Below, piece by piece: positions 33,418 through 45,812 of a stretch of DNA of 64,000 nucleotides. The stretch's first letter is position 1; each line of letters starts with the position of its first letter. Both the position numbers and the translations under genes were made by a program. The notes beneath the pieces were generated by a model, which did not search any database, was not told the DNA's origin, and saw only the letters and a list, made by a program, of their open reading frames with translations. This DNA comes from Agapanthus africanus. Lineage: Eukaryota; Streptophyta; Magnoliopsida; Asparagales; Amaryllidaceae. Where the stretch lies: positions 455,863,096 to 455,927,095 of the forward strand of contig JASDDO010000026.1 in assembly GCA_030015575.1 (NCBI GenBank), in the 5' to 3' direction.

Positions 33418-34206
33418 CAAATAGATGTTAAGACCGCCTTTCTAAATGGTGATTTAGAGGAGTGCGTGTACATGACTCAGCCAGAGGGCTTCGTAGATAG
33501 TGGGAGCAGCGGAAAGGTGTGTAAGCTGCTTAAATCCATCTACGGGTTAAAGCAAGCATCGCGGAGTTGGAACATCTGTTTTGATGTTGTAGTCATAGAG
33601 TTTGACTTCATCAAAAACATAGATGAACCTTGTATCTACAAGAAGGTTGCGGAGAGTAAGGTTGTCTTCCTCGTATTGTACGTGGATGGCATACTCTTGA
33701 TAGAAAATGATGTTCCTATGCTGCACTCGGTCAAGCTCTTCTTATCACATAGATTCTCAATGAAAGATCTAGGTGATGCCTTCTCCATTTTGGGGATTAC
33801 GATCTATAGAGATAGATCTAGCTGGATACCGGGATTGTCCCAATCCAGTTACATTGACACAATACTAAAGAGGTTTAGTATGGAAGAATCCAAGCGTGGG
33901 AACGTACCCATGATCTCTGGACTCACTCTCTCCAAAGAGATGTCTCCTAAGACTGATTTGGAGAGAGCTCGCATGCAAGGGATACCCTATGCTTCGGTAG
34001 TAGGCTCTATCATGTACGCGTTGCTATGTACTAGACCCGATGTAGCATACACACTAAGTGTAGTGAGTAGTTATCAAGCAGATCCTGGAGAGAATCACTG
34101 GACAGCTGTGAAGAACATTCTTAAGTACTTGAGAAGGACTAAAGAGATGTTCTTGGTGTATGGTAACGGAGAACTCCAGGTGGAGTCCTTTACTGGTTCG
34201 AGCTTC
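33418..34206 (+). pseudogene. pol: Cop5 reverse transcriptase, catalytic and thumb part
   Basis: Same frame again, from DVKTAFLNGDLEECVYMTQ through SIYGLKQASRSWNICFD to LVLYVDGILLI (YVDG at 33679-33690). Copia RT has YVDD here, so the second catalytic Asp is Gly. HRFSMKDLGDAFSILGI, VPMISGLTLSKEMSP and GSIMYALLCTRPDVAYTL follow. It ends at TAA (34207-34209). Related copies Cop1, Cop4 and Cop6 keep both Asp residues at this site. Confidence 0.92.
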
Positions 34207-34209
34207 TAA

Positions 34210-34601
34210 AGTGATAAGGACGACTCTAAGTCGCACTCGGGATTTGTCTTTACCCTAAATAGAGGGGCAGTTTGTTAGAAGAGTTCCAAACAGGAAACCG
34301 TGGCAGACTCGACGAGGATGAATACATCGCTGCCAACGATGCTGCCAAAGAGGCTGTCTGGATAAAGAAGTTCATCACTGAACTTGATGTGGTTCCGTCC
34401 ATTGAGCATCCAATACCTCTGTATTGTGATAACAATGGAGTTGTGGCTTTAGCTAAGGAACCCAGGTCCCATCAGAAGTCCAGACATATTCTGAGGCGGT
34501 ATCACCTGATCCGAGAGATAGTTGATCACCACGAGATCGAGGTCAGGAGAGTTGACACGAAGGACAACTCTGCAGATCCACTCACGAAGGCCATTCCCTA
34601 G
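34210..34601 (+). pseudogene. pol: Cop5 RNase H
   Basis: Begins SDKDDSKSHSGFVFTLNRG in the RT frame, reaches a TAG near 34276, then a frameshift around 34300-34315. It resumes as DEYIAANDAAKEAVWIKKF, LYCDNNGVVALAKEP, HQKSRHILRRYHLIREIV and EVRRVDTKDNSADPLTKA. RNase H removes template RNA during cDNA synthesis. The end at 34601 matches the usual copia pol terminus (LTKAIP). Confidence 0.9.
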
Positions 34602-34661
34602 ATACAATTTGAGAGACTCTTCGGGATGTTGGGTATGAGATACTACAACAGCTGGCCTTAG

Positions 34662-34675
34662 TGCAAGTGCGAGAT
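34662..34675 (+). promoter_or_regulatory. Polypurine tract of Cop5 (degenerate)
   Basis: GCAAGTGCGAGAT before the 3' LTR. Cop1 and Cop6 have AAGTGGGAGAT; here a C interrupts the purines. Confidence 0.65.
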
Positions 34676-36796
34676 TGTTAGTTGTATAAATGCCTTAGAG
34701 GCCATTGTTATACATATGATGTATATTATAGTGGATGCTTGGATATATATAGTGAGGACTTTCTTGCTCGATATGATAGTATACTATCTGGTTTCACTTT
34801 GTCTTAACATGTTGACTTGTATTGGTTTACTGTCTTGCTCTCACATGTTGATAAAACCCTTAGGATATGTACTTGACTACTAGGACTATGATGAGATCAT
34901 ACTAGTAGGGCCAGGGTAGTCAACGATTACATCCTATAACTGTTCCTAGTCAAGGGTGTATCGAGACAGGGCATCGATACACCAGAGTAGACTAGCGTAT
35001 ACGAATCTTGACCCATATGATGGGCGATGGATAATCCCATATCCATCGGTGTTTGACATCAAAGATGGTGTACGGGTGCTCAGTAAAGACTGGATACTTT
35101 GTTCGAACTCGCCGAGAACTCCTAGATGGTATTATACCTATCGTCAGATAGCAGTTCTCCGGTGACACTGGCACGGGTTAGTCTGTAGACCCGAGATCGT
35201 CATAGAGTCTTCTGTGATTCCCACTGTGCTTTGATTTCCACCTTACCACGTCCAAGAGGGCGTGCAAAACGGTGGCTTTTGGGTACAGTCCCGAATCACA
35301 TGGAGACAATGAGCGATAGGAGGGGTTTCGTCTCTCCCGGTATTGGGAGTTGATGTTGCGCTGTGTTCGATTGGCTATAAATGGAAGTCCCTGGCCATGG
35401 CTGATATGGAGATTTACTGGTAAGAGTTATCAGTAGTTTCTCGACCCGTTATGAGCCTTACATCGAAACGACTTATCGGTTATTGGGGTCTGACGTTTAC
35501 CACCCCTAGACTAGATATGCGACATATTAGACGAAGAGACTGGACAGTATGGTAGTGTTACTGATTGGATTCGCAGGAGTATGTACAGGCTTGCTTGTTG
35601 ATCTTTTGGTCGCTCAATACCCGGGTGGCTGTTACGTTTAGTTGACCGCTTGCAGCTTGTGGGTGTTTGATATGATCATCACCTACTGTCGGCGTATTGA
35701 CGAGTCTTTAGAGTCCTACATAGAGGTTTCCTGGCTCTGGCGAAACGGAGTAAGAGCACATATGTGATATGTGCGGGGACCGAGATTAATGCGATATGTG
35801 ATACCGTATTCTATTCTCGCGATATATGATATCGGCCGGTTATATGTGATATAGCCGGGTTATTGGATCAAATGTTGATTCGATAAAATGATATATATAT
35901 ATATAATATATATGCTCACTTAAGTATTTATTATTCTCACTTGTAATACATTTAACATATATATGATATATGTTTATTGTATTGTTTTTCTTTTGTTGCA
36001 TAAATATTATATATATGATATATAATATTGTGACATGCTAGGTTATACATGCAACATGGATGTATGAGAATTATACCATGCTATATATTATGTTTGAGTT
36101 TAAATTCTTAAGTAATTCAAAAAGGAAGAAATGAGTCATTGTGAAGCTTCATGATAAACTTTGACAAAGTCTTCTCTTTTTGTTTTGCTTAAGATATTTC
36201 TAAACTCAACCATGGCACATAGCCATGGTTAACTCTCTACAAGAGTTAGTGGATGACATACACTAACCTAGGGTTGCATTTCTAACCTCATCTCTTTCAT
36301 TATTCATATTCTTCCTCATTTTGATTTTTGCTCTCTAGCTTTTGAGAAAAGAGAAGAAAATAGTGAGAAAATAAACAATAAAGTGAGAAAATTCCTACTT
36401 CATCATTCTCTTCTATATTATCCATATAGATTAGTGTGTTGGCTTCACTAATTTCATATAAGTGAAGTCATAGCTTGAGTTCGTGTTTCCTCGAAGTAGA
36501 TCGTCTTGGATTTCGAAGACTACAAGCAAGATGCATCCTACATCGTGTGGAGCCTCTCTAGAGTCCGGAAGTTCATGGATCGCAGCGGAGGCACCACTAC
36601 TCAGAGCTTTTGAAGCGAAGGAACGGACTACAAAGGTTGTAATCTCTATATCTTAGATGTAAAGATGTTTACATGCCAAGTTAACCCTAAAACTCTAGTT
36701 AAGATCTTGGTTAGGGTTTCATTGCACCCCAAAATTTTTCAATATGGCATGTATGATGCTTTCCTAAACTTCGTGGTGGTGTTACGCAACCCTACA
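34676..36796 (+). repeat. Cop5 3' LTR
   Basis: A 2121-bp LTR, same ends as the 5' copy. It contains TATACAT-ATG-ATGTATA (34711-34727), a hairpin eroded in the 5' LTR. Confidence 0.92.
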
Positions 36797-36801
36797 AAAC
36801 C
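36797..36801. repeat. Target-site duplication AAACC, right of Cop5
   Basis: Matches 27309-27313. Joining the flanks gives GAATTAAACCCACCCG, close to GAATCAAACCCACCCG in Cop6 (45668-45683). Confidence 0.9.
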
Positions 36802-36804
36802 CAC

Positions 36805-36933
36805 CCGCACGACCCTTGACGGAGGTCAACAAGGTCGTACGAATACCCTAAAACAATCGCATCACATGCAGCAGATAAGTACTAGTCAGCTACCGCACAC
36901 TACGCCTTGACGGAGGTCAACAAACGTAGCACG
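36805..36933 (-). other. Stem-loops SL2 and SL1 (Cop4)
   Basis: SL2 (36805-36842): sense TCGTACGAC with GTCGTGCGG, 9 of 9 paired. SL1 (36896-36933): sense CGTGCTACG with CGTAGTGTG, 9 of 9 paired. Apical parts both contain TTGAC-CTCC-GTCAA. Confidence 0.72.
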
Positions 36934-37064
36934 AATACTAAGTAGTATTTATCTGAATTGACGGAGGGCTACGCAGGTTTTTAAGAAAACTATATGTGTA
37001 ACGAACTTGATATCGTTGTAGAAACAAGTTATTTTGAAAATGACTGTTTTGAGGCTTTTACTAG

Positions 37065-37310
37065 TTCCGCTAAAGAGGTCACTCCCGGTGAAGGGATCTC
37101 AGCTCTTTCCTTATAGAATAAGGTGCGGGATATTCTACAAGGAATACCGTTATGCAAACCAAGAACTATAGAAGCAATCAAAAACAAAACCGAGTAAATT
37201 GTAGCATCTGCTAGTTTCGCTAAAGAGGTCACTCCCGGTGAAGGGATCTCGACTCTTTCCTTATCGAATAAGGTGCTGGACATTCTACAAGGAATACCGC
37301 TATGCAAAGC
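37065..37310 (-). repeat. Tandem duplication in the Cop4 leader
   Basis: Two copies of a ~100-bp unit, each with GGTCACTCCCGGTGAAGGGA and a TTCTACAAGGAATACCG end, at about 37070-37165 and 37207-37310. Confidence 0.85.
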
Positions 37311-38322
37311 AAAAACTAGAGTTACCCTTTTTGAAAATTTGATTCTACAACATCTTTTAGGTTTCTTTCTTTCCATTAATCTCATTAATGAAATCCCATC
37401 ATTTAAGCTTCCTAAGCATTACAGAAGAAACGAAAGCTGTAATATTTATATATCATATATATATAGTATAAGCATTCGTCTAACGCATATAAAATGATCA
37501 CATCACAGTATATCAGCAGCAGAAGATAACATATGAAATATTGGATATTCTAGGAGGTCCGTGTTTTATTTTAAGCCTGTATAAAACAAGGATTTCACGG
37601 TCGCGATGAATAGCCAAACCCACATCCCTAGACCCCTACGAGAGCAGCAAGTAACCCTCCCAATTCTAGGGTTGGGAGACCCGGTCTCGACTCCTCGAGA
37701 TGGTCTCCCGTTGGACTGTAGAACCCGGTTACTTGTGCTCCCCATCTTGGGTCTATCCTAATGCGGAAAAGTAAATAATATACAATGGTGAGATCATCCT
37801 CAACCCGGAAGTGCCCCAATAAAGGAATATTACATACAATGAATTTTACATGAATGAAAATAAAAACCATCATCTCACATAAAACCCTCGGCTATTCAAA
37901 ACACGACGATCCAATATAACATATCACATCAACACATAACATCACATGTCATCAACGTAAGTAAATATGCGTATCCCAATTGTCGTTGATGTATAGCAAC
38001 GAAACCGGCGATACACCACATATTACACTTACGGTCGCAGAAAAGAAAATGTAAAACTACAATATTTGGAATCTACAATCTTTTTAGACATCGTAAACCC
38101 GAAATATTAGATATTACGGATTTCATGCCTAACTATATGAATTCCACATATTGTATCACAACACAGATAACTAGGCGAAGTTAGACAATTCGATCGATTC
38201 AACGAATTCCCAAAATGTCCCGGAGAGCTCAACACTTGAGCACTGTTAAAGTTAATCAGAGACATACCACAGTACCTACGGACCTACAGCTGAAGGGCCC
38301 GACCCAGGCCTCTCAAGTGGCG

Positions 38323-38367
38323 CCGCGGATCCGCAGCCAAAACCATGTTTTGGCCGCGGATCCGCGG
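38323..38367 (-). other. GC-rich leader hairpin HP0 (Cop4)
   Basis: Arms of 21 nt (38323-38343 and 38347-38367) around a three-base loop pair at 20 of 21 positions. The inner part is GCCAAAAC-CAT-GTTTTGGC. The strongest hairpin in the window. Confidence 0.75.
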
Positions 38368-38555
38368 TCACTTAGACAAGTTAGGGTTTCTTTCTTCAGG
38401 TGTGTCCATAGAATTCCCTGCATGTTTTTCTGAGTATTTTTAACATGGAAAAATACAACTTTTTGAAAAATTTCTAGTGAGGGGGTCTAAAATGGGTTTT
38501 CAGGGTTCGATCGGAATTCTAACTTCGTCTAGACAACGCCTAATGCTCTAGCTTG

Positions 38556-38567
38556 GCTCTGATACCA
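38556..38567 (-). promoter_or_regulatory. Primer-binding site of Cop4
   Basis: GCTCTGATACCA on the plus strand, one base from the LTR. Confidence 0.9.
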
Positions 38568-38568
38568 C

Positions 38569-40130
38569 TGTAGGGTTGTATAGAACGACAACAAGGTTTA
38601 GAAAGGCATAAACCATGCCAATTTATAAAAATTTGGGGTACTATGAAACCCTAACCCAGATCTTAACTAGAGAATTAGAGTTAACTTTGCATGTAAACAA
38701 TTTTACATCAAAGTGATAGGGATTACAACCTTTTTAGTCCGTTCCTTCGCTTCATAAGCTCCGAGTAGTGGTCTCTTCGCTGTGATCCATGAACTCCCAG
38801 ACTCTTGAGAGGCTCCATAAGATGTACGATGCATCCTTGCTTGAAGTCTTCAAAGTCTACGATGATCTACTTCGAGGAAACAAGGACTCAAGCTCTCTCT
38901 CCACTAATGCGGAATTAGTGAAGCTAACACAATAATCTATATAGCTAGTATAGAAGAGGATGATGAAGTAGGAATTTTGCTCACTTTATTATTTAATTTC
39001 TCACTATTTTCTTCTTGATCTCAAAACCTAGCAAGCAAAAATGAGATGAGGAAGAAGAAGATGAAAGAATGAGATGGGGTTAGAAATGCAACCCTTGGTT
39101 AGTATATGCGAAAACCTAACCCTTGTAGAGAGTTAACCATGGCTATGTGTCATGGTTGAGTTTGAAAATATCTTAAGCAAAACAAAAAGGGTGGACTTTG
39201 TCAATGGTAATATACAAGCTTCATGAAGCTTCATCCATGACTCATTTCCACAATTTTGAATTACTTAAGAATCTAAACCCAAACATAATATATATCATGG
39301 TATAATTCTCATACATCCTTGTTGCATGTATTACCTAGCATGTCACAATATTATATATCACATATATAATATTTATGTAACAAAAGAAAACAATACAATA
39401 AACATATATCACATATATGTTAAATGTATCACAAGTGAGAATAATAAATACTTAAGTGAGTATATATTGTATATATACATATATCATTTCATCAAATAAA
39501 CACTCTATCAGATATACCCGGCTATATCACATATAACCGGTCGATGTCACATATCACGAGAATAGAATACGGTATCACATACGCGTATCAATCTCGATCC
39601 CGCACATATCACATATGTGCTCCTACTCCGTTTTGCCTGAGCCAGGAAACCCCTATGTAGGACTCTAAAGACTCGTCAATACGCCGGCAGTAGGTGATGA
39701 TCATATCAAACACCCATAAGCTGCAAGTGGTCAGCTAAACGTAACAGCCACCCGGGTATTGAGCGACCAAAAGATCAACAAGAAAACCTGTACATACTCC
39801 TGCGAATCCAATCAGTAACACTACCGTACAGTCCGGTCTCTTCGTCTAATATGTCGCATATTAAGTCTAGGGGTGGTAAACGTCAGACCCCAGTAACTGA
39901 TAAGCCGTGCCGATGTGAGGCTCATAACGGGTCGAGAGACTACTGATAACACTTACCAGTAGATCTCCATATCATCCTTAGCCAGGGACTTCCAGTTATA
40001 GCCAATCGAACACAGCGCAACATCAACCCCCAATACCGGGAGAGCCGAAACCCCTCCTATCGCTCATTGCCTCCATGTGATTCGGGACTGTACCCAAAAG
40101 CCACCGTTCTGCACGTTCTCATGAACGTGG
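38569..40130 (-). repeat. Cop4 5' LTR, inner part
   Basis: First 1562 bp of the LTR as read on the plus strand, starting TGTAGGG. It breaks at 40130 where Cop6 inserted and resumes at 50539. Same LTR subtype as Cop5. Confidence 0.9.
40126..40130. repeat. Target-site duplication CGTGG, left of Cop6
   Basis: Repeated at 50534-50538. In uninterrupted LTRs the same place reads ACGTGGTAAG. Confidence 0.92.
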
Positions 40131-42356
40131 TGTAGGGTTCCTAGGCACCCTAATGAGGTCTCACAAGGCATCGAACATGCCATAATAAAATTTTACGGGT
40201 GCCGAGAGACCCGACTACGGATCGTTTGCTAGATATTAAGGCGAAACTAAAAACTAGTTAACAGTTAACTATAAGATATCGGAAATACAACCTTTGTAGA
40301 TCCGGTGCTCCACCTCCATAGCTCCGCAACGAGGTCCTCTCCGCTGTCCAAATCAAATCCGGGCTCAAGCGTCGGCTTCGTCGGAGAATGGGCAAGCTAG
40401 GTCGTCGATGTCCGTGCCGAAGATGATCTACGTCGAGGCATCGCTAAATCAAGCTCCAACTTCACCAAGTCCAAAAACTTGTGAAGGAAACACACTCTAC
40501 TACTTGACAAGAGGTAGAGGATGAAGAAATAGGAAGTGGGTAGTCTTTAGATTTGGATTTCTCACTCATATCATCAATCCACCATTGATGTAGTCTAGGT
40601 TTTTCTTCTTTAGTTGAAGGAAGAAGAAGAAGAATATATTATGATAAGAATAATAATAATGAGAAAAGAAATTCATTCTTATCATAATGGAACCATAGTT
40701 AGGTGTAGAGAATCAATCATGGTTAAAGGAATGGTTAGGGTCAAACTAGAGACAAAATGGTCACTTAGTCAAAAGATCAAGAAGCTTCAACTAGAATCCA
40801 AAATTAGCAACCATTTCATTTCATTTTCTTTTATTCATTTATCATAAATAAATGGATAATTAAATAAGATAAATGAATAACAAATAATAAACCCTAACCT
40901 ATTCATTAACCAAGGTTTAACACTTTACACTTAACCAAAAAGCATGTATCATCAAACATGATACAAGCTAGTGCACAAAATCATATCACATATATAATGC
41001 GCACATCCGAGTGAGAAAATCCATCTTAAAGTGAACCAATACTAGTTAATGCAAAGTAATATATCAAATATATAATTATGCATTAAATCATTAAATCAAC
41101 ACTTGATTCAATGATCCGGTCATGTCGCACACAACCGACTAGTATTCAATGTATCGGCTTATCGATTCAACGCTTGAATCGATGACTAGGTTATATCGCA
41201 TACAACCACCCGACACATTGATCGCGAGAATAAAATACGGTATCACATACACGCATTATTCTCGGTCCCGCACATATCTCATATGCGCTCCTATTTCGTT
41301 TCGCTTGAGCCAGGAAACCTCTGTGTAGGACTCTAAAGACTCGTCAATACGCCGGCAGCGGATGATGATCATATCAAACATCCACAAGCCGCAAGCGGTC
41401 TGCTAAACGTAACGGCCACCCGGGTATTGAGCGATCTGAAGATCGACGAGCAAGCCCGCTCACACTCCAGTGAATCCGACCAGTAACACTACCGTACAGT
41501 CCGGTCTGATCGTCTGATATGTCGCATATCTCGCCTAGGGGTGGTAAACGTCAGACCCCAATAGCTCAATAAGTCATGTCGATATGAGGTCTATAACAAT
41601 TCGAGAAACTACTGGTAACACTTACCAGTAAATCTCAGCAACCCTGGCCAGGGATTTCCTGTTATAGCCAATCGAACACAGCGCAACATCAACCCCCTAT
41701 ACCGGGAGAGACGAATCCCCTCCTATCGCTCATTGCCTCCATGTGACTCGGGACTGTACCCAAAAACCACCGTTTTGCACGCCCTCTTGGACGTGGTAAG
41801 ATGGAAATCAAAGCACAGTGGGAACCACACAAGACTCTATGACGATCTCGGGTCAACAGACTACTCTGTACCAGTGTCACCAGAGAACTGCCATCTGACG
41901 TGAGGTATAATACCATCTGGGAGTTCTCGACGAGTCCGTCCAGTGTACCCAGTCTCTACTGAGCACCCGTATATCATCTCCGATGTCAAACAACAATGGA
42001 TATGGGATCATCCATCGCCCATCTGTATGGGTCGAGAAGGTATACGCTAGTCTACTCTGGTATATCGATGCCCCATCTCGATACACCCACGACTAGGGAC
42101 TTTGAAGGATGTACTTATGGACTACCATGTCCCCACTAGTATGATCCGCATCATAGTCCAGGTAGTCAAGTACAGATCCTAAGGGCTTTACCAATATGTA
42201 ACAGAGAGACATTCAGCATACACGTTAAGGTAAAGGGTAACCAGATAGCATACTATCATGTCGAGCAAGAAAGTCCTCCCTATATATGTCCCAGCATCCA
42301 CTACAATATACATCCAATGTATAGTAATGGCCTCTAGGGCATACATATAACTAACA
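40131..42356 (-). repeat. Cop6 3' LTR
   Basis: 2226 bp, plus-strand reading TGTAGGG...CTAACA. The polypurine tract beside its right end identifies it as the 3' LTR. Confidence 0.93.
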
Positions 42357-42371
42357 ATCTCCCACTTGCAC
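42357..42371 (-). promoter_or_regulatory. Polypurine tract of Cop6
   Basis: Sense reading GTGCAAGTGGGAGAT, directly before the LTR. Confidence 0.82.
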
Positions 42372-43769
42372 TAGGGCCATCTGTAGCAGTGGTTGCAGTA
42401 TCTCATACTCAACCATCCCGTAAAAGTCTCTCTTTGGGAACAGGCCTTTGTGAGTGGATCCGCTGTGTTGTCCTCTGAGTCTACTCTCCTTACCTCGATC
42501 TCCCTGGAGATCAACCATCTTCATGATCAAGTGATACTGCCTTAGAATATGTCTGGATCACTGATGGGACCGGCGTTCCTTGGCATAAGCCACAACTCCA
42601 TTGTCTCACAATGGTAGGAACATAGTTCATCTCATGAACCATTATACATCCAAACAGCCTCTTTAGTAGCATCTTAAGTAGCGATGTATCGTGCCTTTAT
42701 CGTCTAGTATGTCACGGTATCTAGCTTGGAACTCTTCCAACATACCATCCCTTTACTGAGGGTAAAGACAATGCCTGCGACTGACATTCAGTCAGCTTTA
42801 TCACCCTGGAACCCTCCCAGTGATTCTCCCCAGGATCAACTGATACCATCTCACTACAACTAGTGAGTAGCCTAAGATCCATTTAAATCTATCTCATAGA
42901 TCCAAAATCCAGGATTTAGTAGGTATCACTTTGATCCTTTATGGAGAATCCTAGTGATAAGCGGAGATTGATCGAGCGTAGCATAAGAAACTCCTTTCTT
43001 ATCAGGAGTATGTCATCCACGTACTCTACGAGGATCACCACCATACTCCCTACTACCTTCTTGTTTATACAAGGTTCATCTACCATTTTGATGAAGTCAA
43101 ACTCTTTAACTACTTCATCAAAACAGATGTTCCAACTCCGCGATGCCTGCTTTATCAAATAAAACATCTTGCACACGTTTCCGCTGCTCCCACTGTTTAC
43201 GAAGCCCTCTGGCTGTGTACTTACAGACGCACTCTTCTAAATCATCATTTAGAAAAGCAGTCATGGCACCCATCCGCCAGATATCGTAGTCATGGTATGT
43301 AGCCGTGGCAAGTAGGATCTGGATGGACTTCAGCATAGCTACTTGAAAAGGTTTTATCATTATCCACACCTGGTCAATGATGCAAACTTTTAACAAGTCT
43401 AGCTCTGAAAGTCTCAACTTTTCCATCTACACCAAGTAATCTTCTCAAGATATACTTGCTCCTGATGGGGATTTAACCCTTCAGATATAGCAACCAAAGT
43501 CCATACTTTGTTGGTGTATAAGGATTCCATCTCAGATCGCTAAGCATCCAGCCATTCTTACAGAGTCTCACTCCTGATGGCCAGCTCGAAGCTAGTTGGG
43601 TCATCATCTCATGATGCAATCCTCGCTCCCACTGTTATAGAGAAACCGAAGTAGCTCTCAGGTGGGTGAGGAACCCTACTAGATCGGCGGAGAGGCTGAG
43701 GTTAGTTGGTTTCTATTGAATCCTTCGGTTCTACCAAATCATCTGCTGTAGTTTGTATAGCTGGAACCT
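42372..43769 (-). pseudogene. pol: Cop6 reverse transcriptase-RNase H remnant
   Basis: RT blocks in broken frames: MEKLRLSELDLLKVC, then TYHDYDIWRMGAMTAFLND, KQASRSWNICFDEV and EYVDDILLIRKEF (YVDD kept). The RT thumb and most of the RNase H middle are missing or unreadable. An RNase H end is recognisable near 42430-42480. Cop1 has the same peculiar sequences, for example KYTARGLR(R/K)QWEQRKRVQD at the same place, a reading frame that does not exist in Cop4 or Cop5. It cannot encode RT. Confidence 0.87.
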
Positions 43770-45140
43770 TTCCAGTTCTACATTACAGACCTTGCCTCGA
43801 GCTTGTCCGGATTTTGCTTTTAGACATTAGCCGGACAACCCCAAATCTTAACTAACTTAAGACATGGGCTCTTCCCTTTCCATATCACATATGAAATGGT
43901 AGGCAACTGATTTGATTGGAACCTAATTCAATAGGTATGCAACTTCATAAGTGCATAACCCCCAAGAAGGAAACAGGTAACTCAGTAGTACTCATCATAG
44001 AGCACACCATATCATATAGGGTGTATCTGCTCTGCCTCGATATACCATCGTGCTATGGTGTATTCGGAGGAGTAATGCCGAGAGAGAATCTCATTCTCCT
44101 TTAGAATAGTCCAGGAATTCCATGCACAAGTATTCTCCTCCCTGATCTCATCATAGGACATAATACTTATACCCGTATTTTGGTTCTCTACTTCTAACTT
44201 ATATTCTGTGAATGTCTCAAAAGGTTCGGACTTGTGTTTCAACAGGAACATAGGTCTGAAACTCAAAAGATCATCAGAGAATATAATGAAGTACAAAGAA
44301 CCAGTCTTGGCATGCGTAGACAGGGGACCTACATACATCAACATGTATCATCCCAAGAGTTCATTAACTCTTTCTCTGTTTCCAGTAAACGGAGCTATGG
44401 TCATCTTATCTTTGTGACATGACTGGCGAGTTTCACAAGATGTAAATTCAAACTGATTTAAATATGCATCTATATGTAACTCTAGCTAGTCGGGTCACAT
44501 TGATATGACCTAGTCTACAATGCCTCAAGAAGGATTCGTTCATTTTTGAACTCTTCCTCTTGTGTGTGTTCCATATACTAAGAACTGTAGTTTGATTTAG
44601 AACATCAACGCTTTTAGATAACGTGCCTGATTCGATCAACTTTTGATATAGGAAATGTTCAAAACATTATCCAACAATACAAAATTATATCCTTTCTTTA
44701 CTAATAAAGAGACTGATATGATTTTGTATATCAGGTTCGGTATCTAATAACATTCGTTCAGAATCAATGTATTCTAGTAATACAGGGTGACAGTGACCAA
44801 CAGACTTGGCTGCAACACTTGCCCCGTTTTCTGCCTCATGAAACTTATCACCCGTTCTCAGTTCTCTACCTTTCTGTAGCCCTATGTAACAGATTACATA
44901 TCTGGGATCCTGATCTGGTATCACATACCCAGGACGTAAAGGACACTGAGAAACAGTTCTATATAATGAACACACCCGAAGATGATGCATCAGCATGCAC
45001 TCTCTTCGTTTGGGCGGCATAGGAATTCTGGTAATCCCCAATTTCCTGCTCTGTCTTATAACAATTATAAGGTGGAGCGGGACCAACGTTCCCCAGCTCA
45101 GTATAACAAGCGGGTTCGGTCAATAATCCGTATTATTATC
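43770..45140 (-). pseudogene. pol: Cop6 protease-integrase remnant
   Basis: The protease site reads WVCDTRSG near 44915-44940, the same Gly-to-Arg change as in Cop1. The zinc-finger half HCRLGHINVTRLA is at about 44480-44525. The integrase core frame 44012-44344 has FSDDLLSFRPMFLLKHKSE, then SYDEIREENTCAWNSW instead of the second catalytic Asp region. Stops and frameshifts throughout. The exact match of these odd segments with Cop1 shows descent from one already broken master. Confidence 0.87.
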
Positions 45141-45167
45141 TTGATTAAGGCGTGATATGGTCGCTAC

Positions 45168-45189
45168 CTGGAGAGAGAGAGAAGAAAAC
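45168..45189 (-). promoter_or_regulatory. Candidate 3' splice site before pol (Cop6)
   Basis: Sense GTTTTCTTCTCTCTCTCTCC then AG; same place as in the other copies. Confidence 0.5.
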
Positions 45190-45594
45190 ACTCAACGTGC
45201 GCTCTGTCAAGAATAGATTGGTTATTATTTTATCTAATCAGGATGGCTCCCACTGCTTTTTATCAAATCTTCCTTCAAACCCTAAAAGGAAAGACTAGCC
45301 GGGATTAATTACATACTACAAGTTCGCCAATCTTTCAGCCAGGCCAGTGTCGGTACTTTGAGGGAGGTCCCCCGTGCTTTCGCACGAACCTAATTAATGT
45401 AAACCTCGTTTTCCCAGAGGCGTAACCTCGTTAACACCTTTCTAGACACCTACTTGATCGGGTAATTGTAATGTGTAAAACTCTCCCAGGAGTAACTCTT
45501 ACTCGCAGCGGGTATCGGGATCCAACTATCTCATAGAAGGTATGCAATCTCATTGCAAATTTCAACACTTGAAATTCCCGATAATATTTTGCCC

Positions 45595-45812
45595 CGAACG
45601 ATCTATGACCTTGACAAGGTCAACAAACCATAGACCGCAAGTCAAGTTCTACCCGTCATTTCTTGATTGAATCAAACCCACCCGCACGACCCTTGACAAG
45701 GTCAACAAGGCCGCACGACTACCCTAACCCAATCTGCATCATATGCATAAGCAGATAAATACTGGTTAGCTACCGCACACTGCGCCTTGACAAGGTCAAC
45801 AAACGCAGCACG
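45595..45812 (-). other. Stem-loops SL3-SL1 (Cop6)
   Basis: SL3 45595-45641 (12 of 14 paired), SL2 45682-45718 (9 of 9) and SL1 45776-45812 (9 of 9). The apical part is one base shorter than in Cop1/Cop4 and reads TTGAC-CTT-GTCAA. SL1 uses CTGCG/CGCAG where Cop1 and Cop4 use CTACG/CGTAG. Confidence 0.72.

Larger units (their letters stand above)
27314..36796 (+). mobile_element. Cop5: complete Ty1/copia element with decayed pol
   Basis: A structurally complete element of 9483 bp: 5' LTR, primer-binding site, leader, PR-IN-RT-RH, weak polypurine tract, 3' LTR, and a 5-bp target duplication AAACC. It sits in the Cop4 leader between SL3 and SL2. Its two LTRs differ at several percent of sites by eye, older than Cop6. 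Copia order (integrase before RT) is clear. Pol has at least four stops, one frameshift and a damaged RT active site, so it is not autonomous now. gag is not visible. Confidence 0.93.
36802..38555 (-). other. Cop4 leader, 5' portion
   Basis: Non-coding leader resuming after Cop5. It holds SL2 and SL1, the tandem duplication and HP0. No coding frame is credible. It aligns with the Cop5 and Cop6 leaders. Confidence 0.82.

Noticed and set aside
40614-40847. A 77-codon frame identical in both Cop6 LTRs (also 48791-49024).
   Set aside because: Identity only reflects the recent LTR duplication; Lys/Glu-rich low-complexity translation of GAAGAAGAA repeats.
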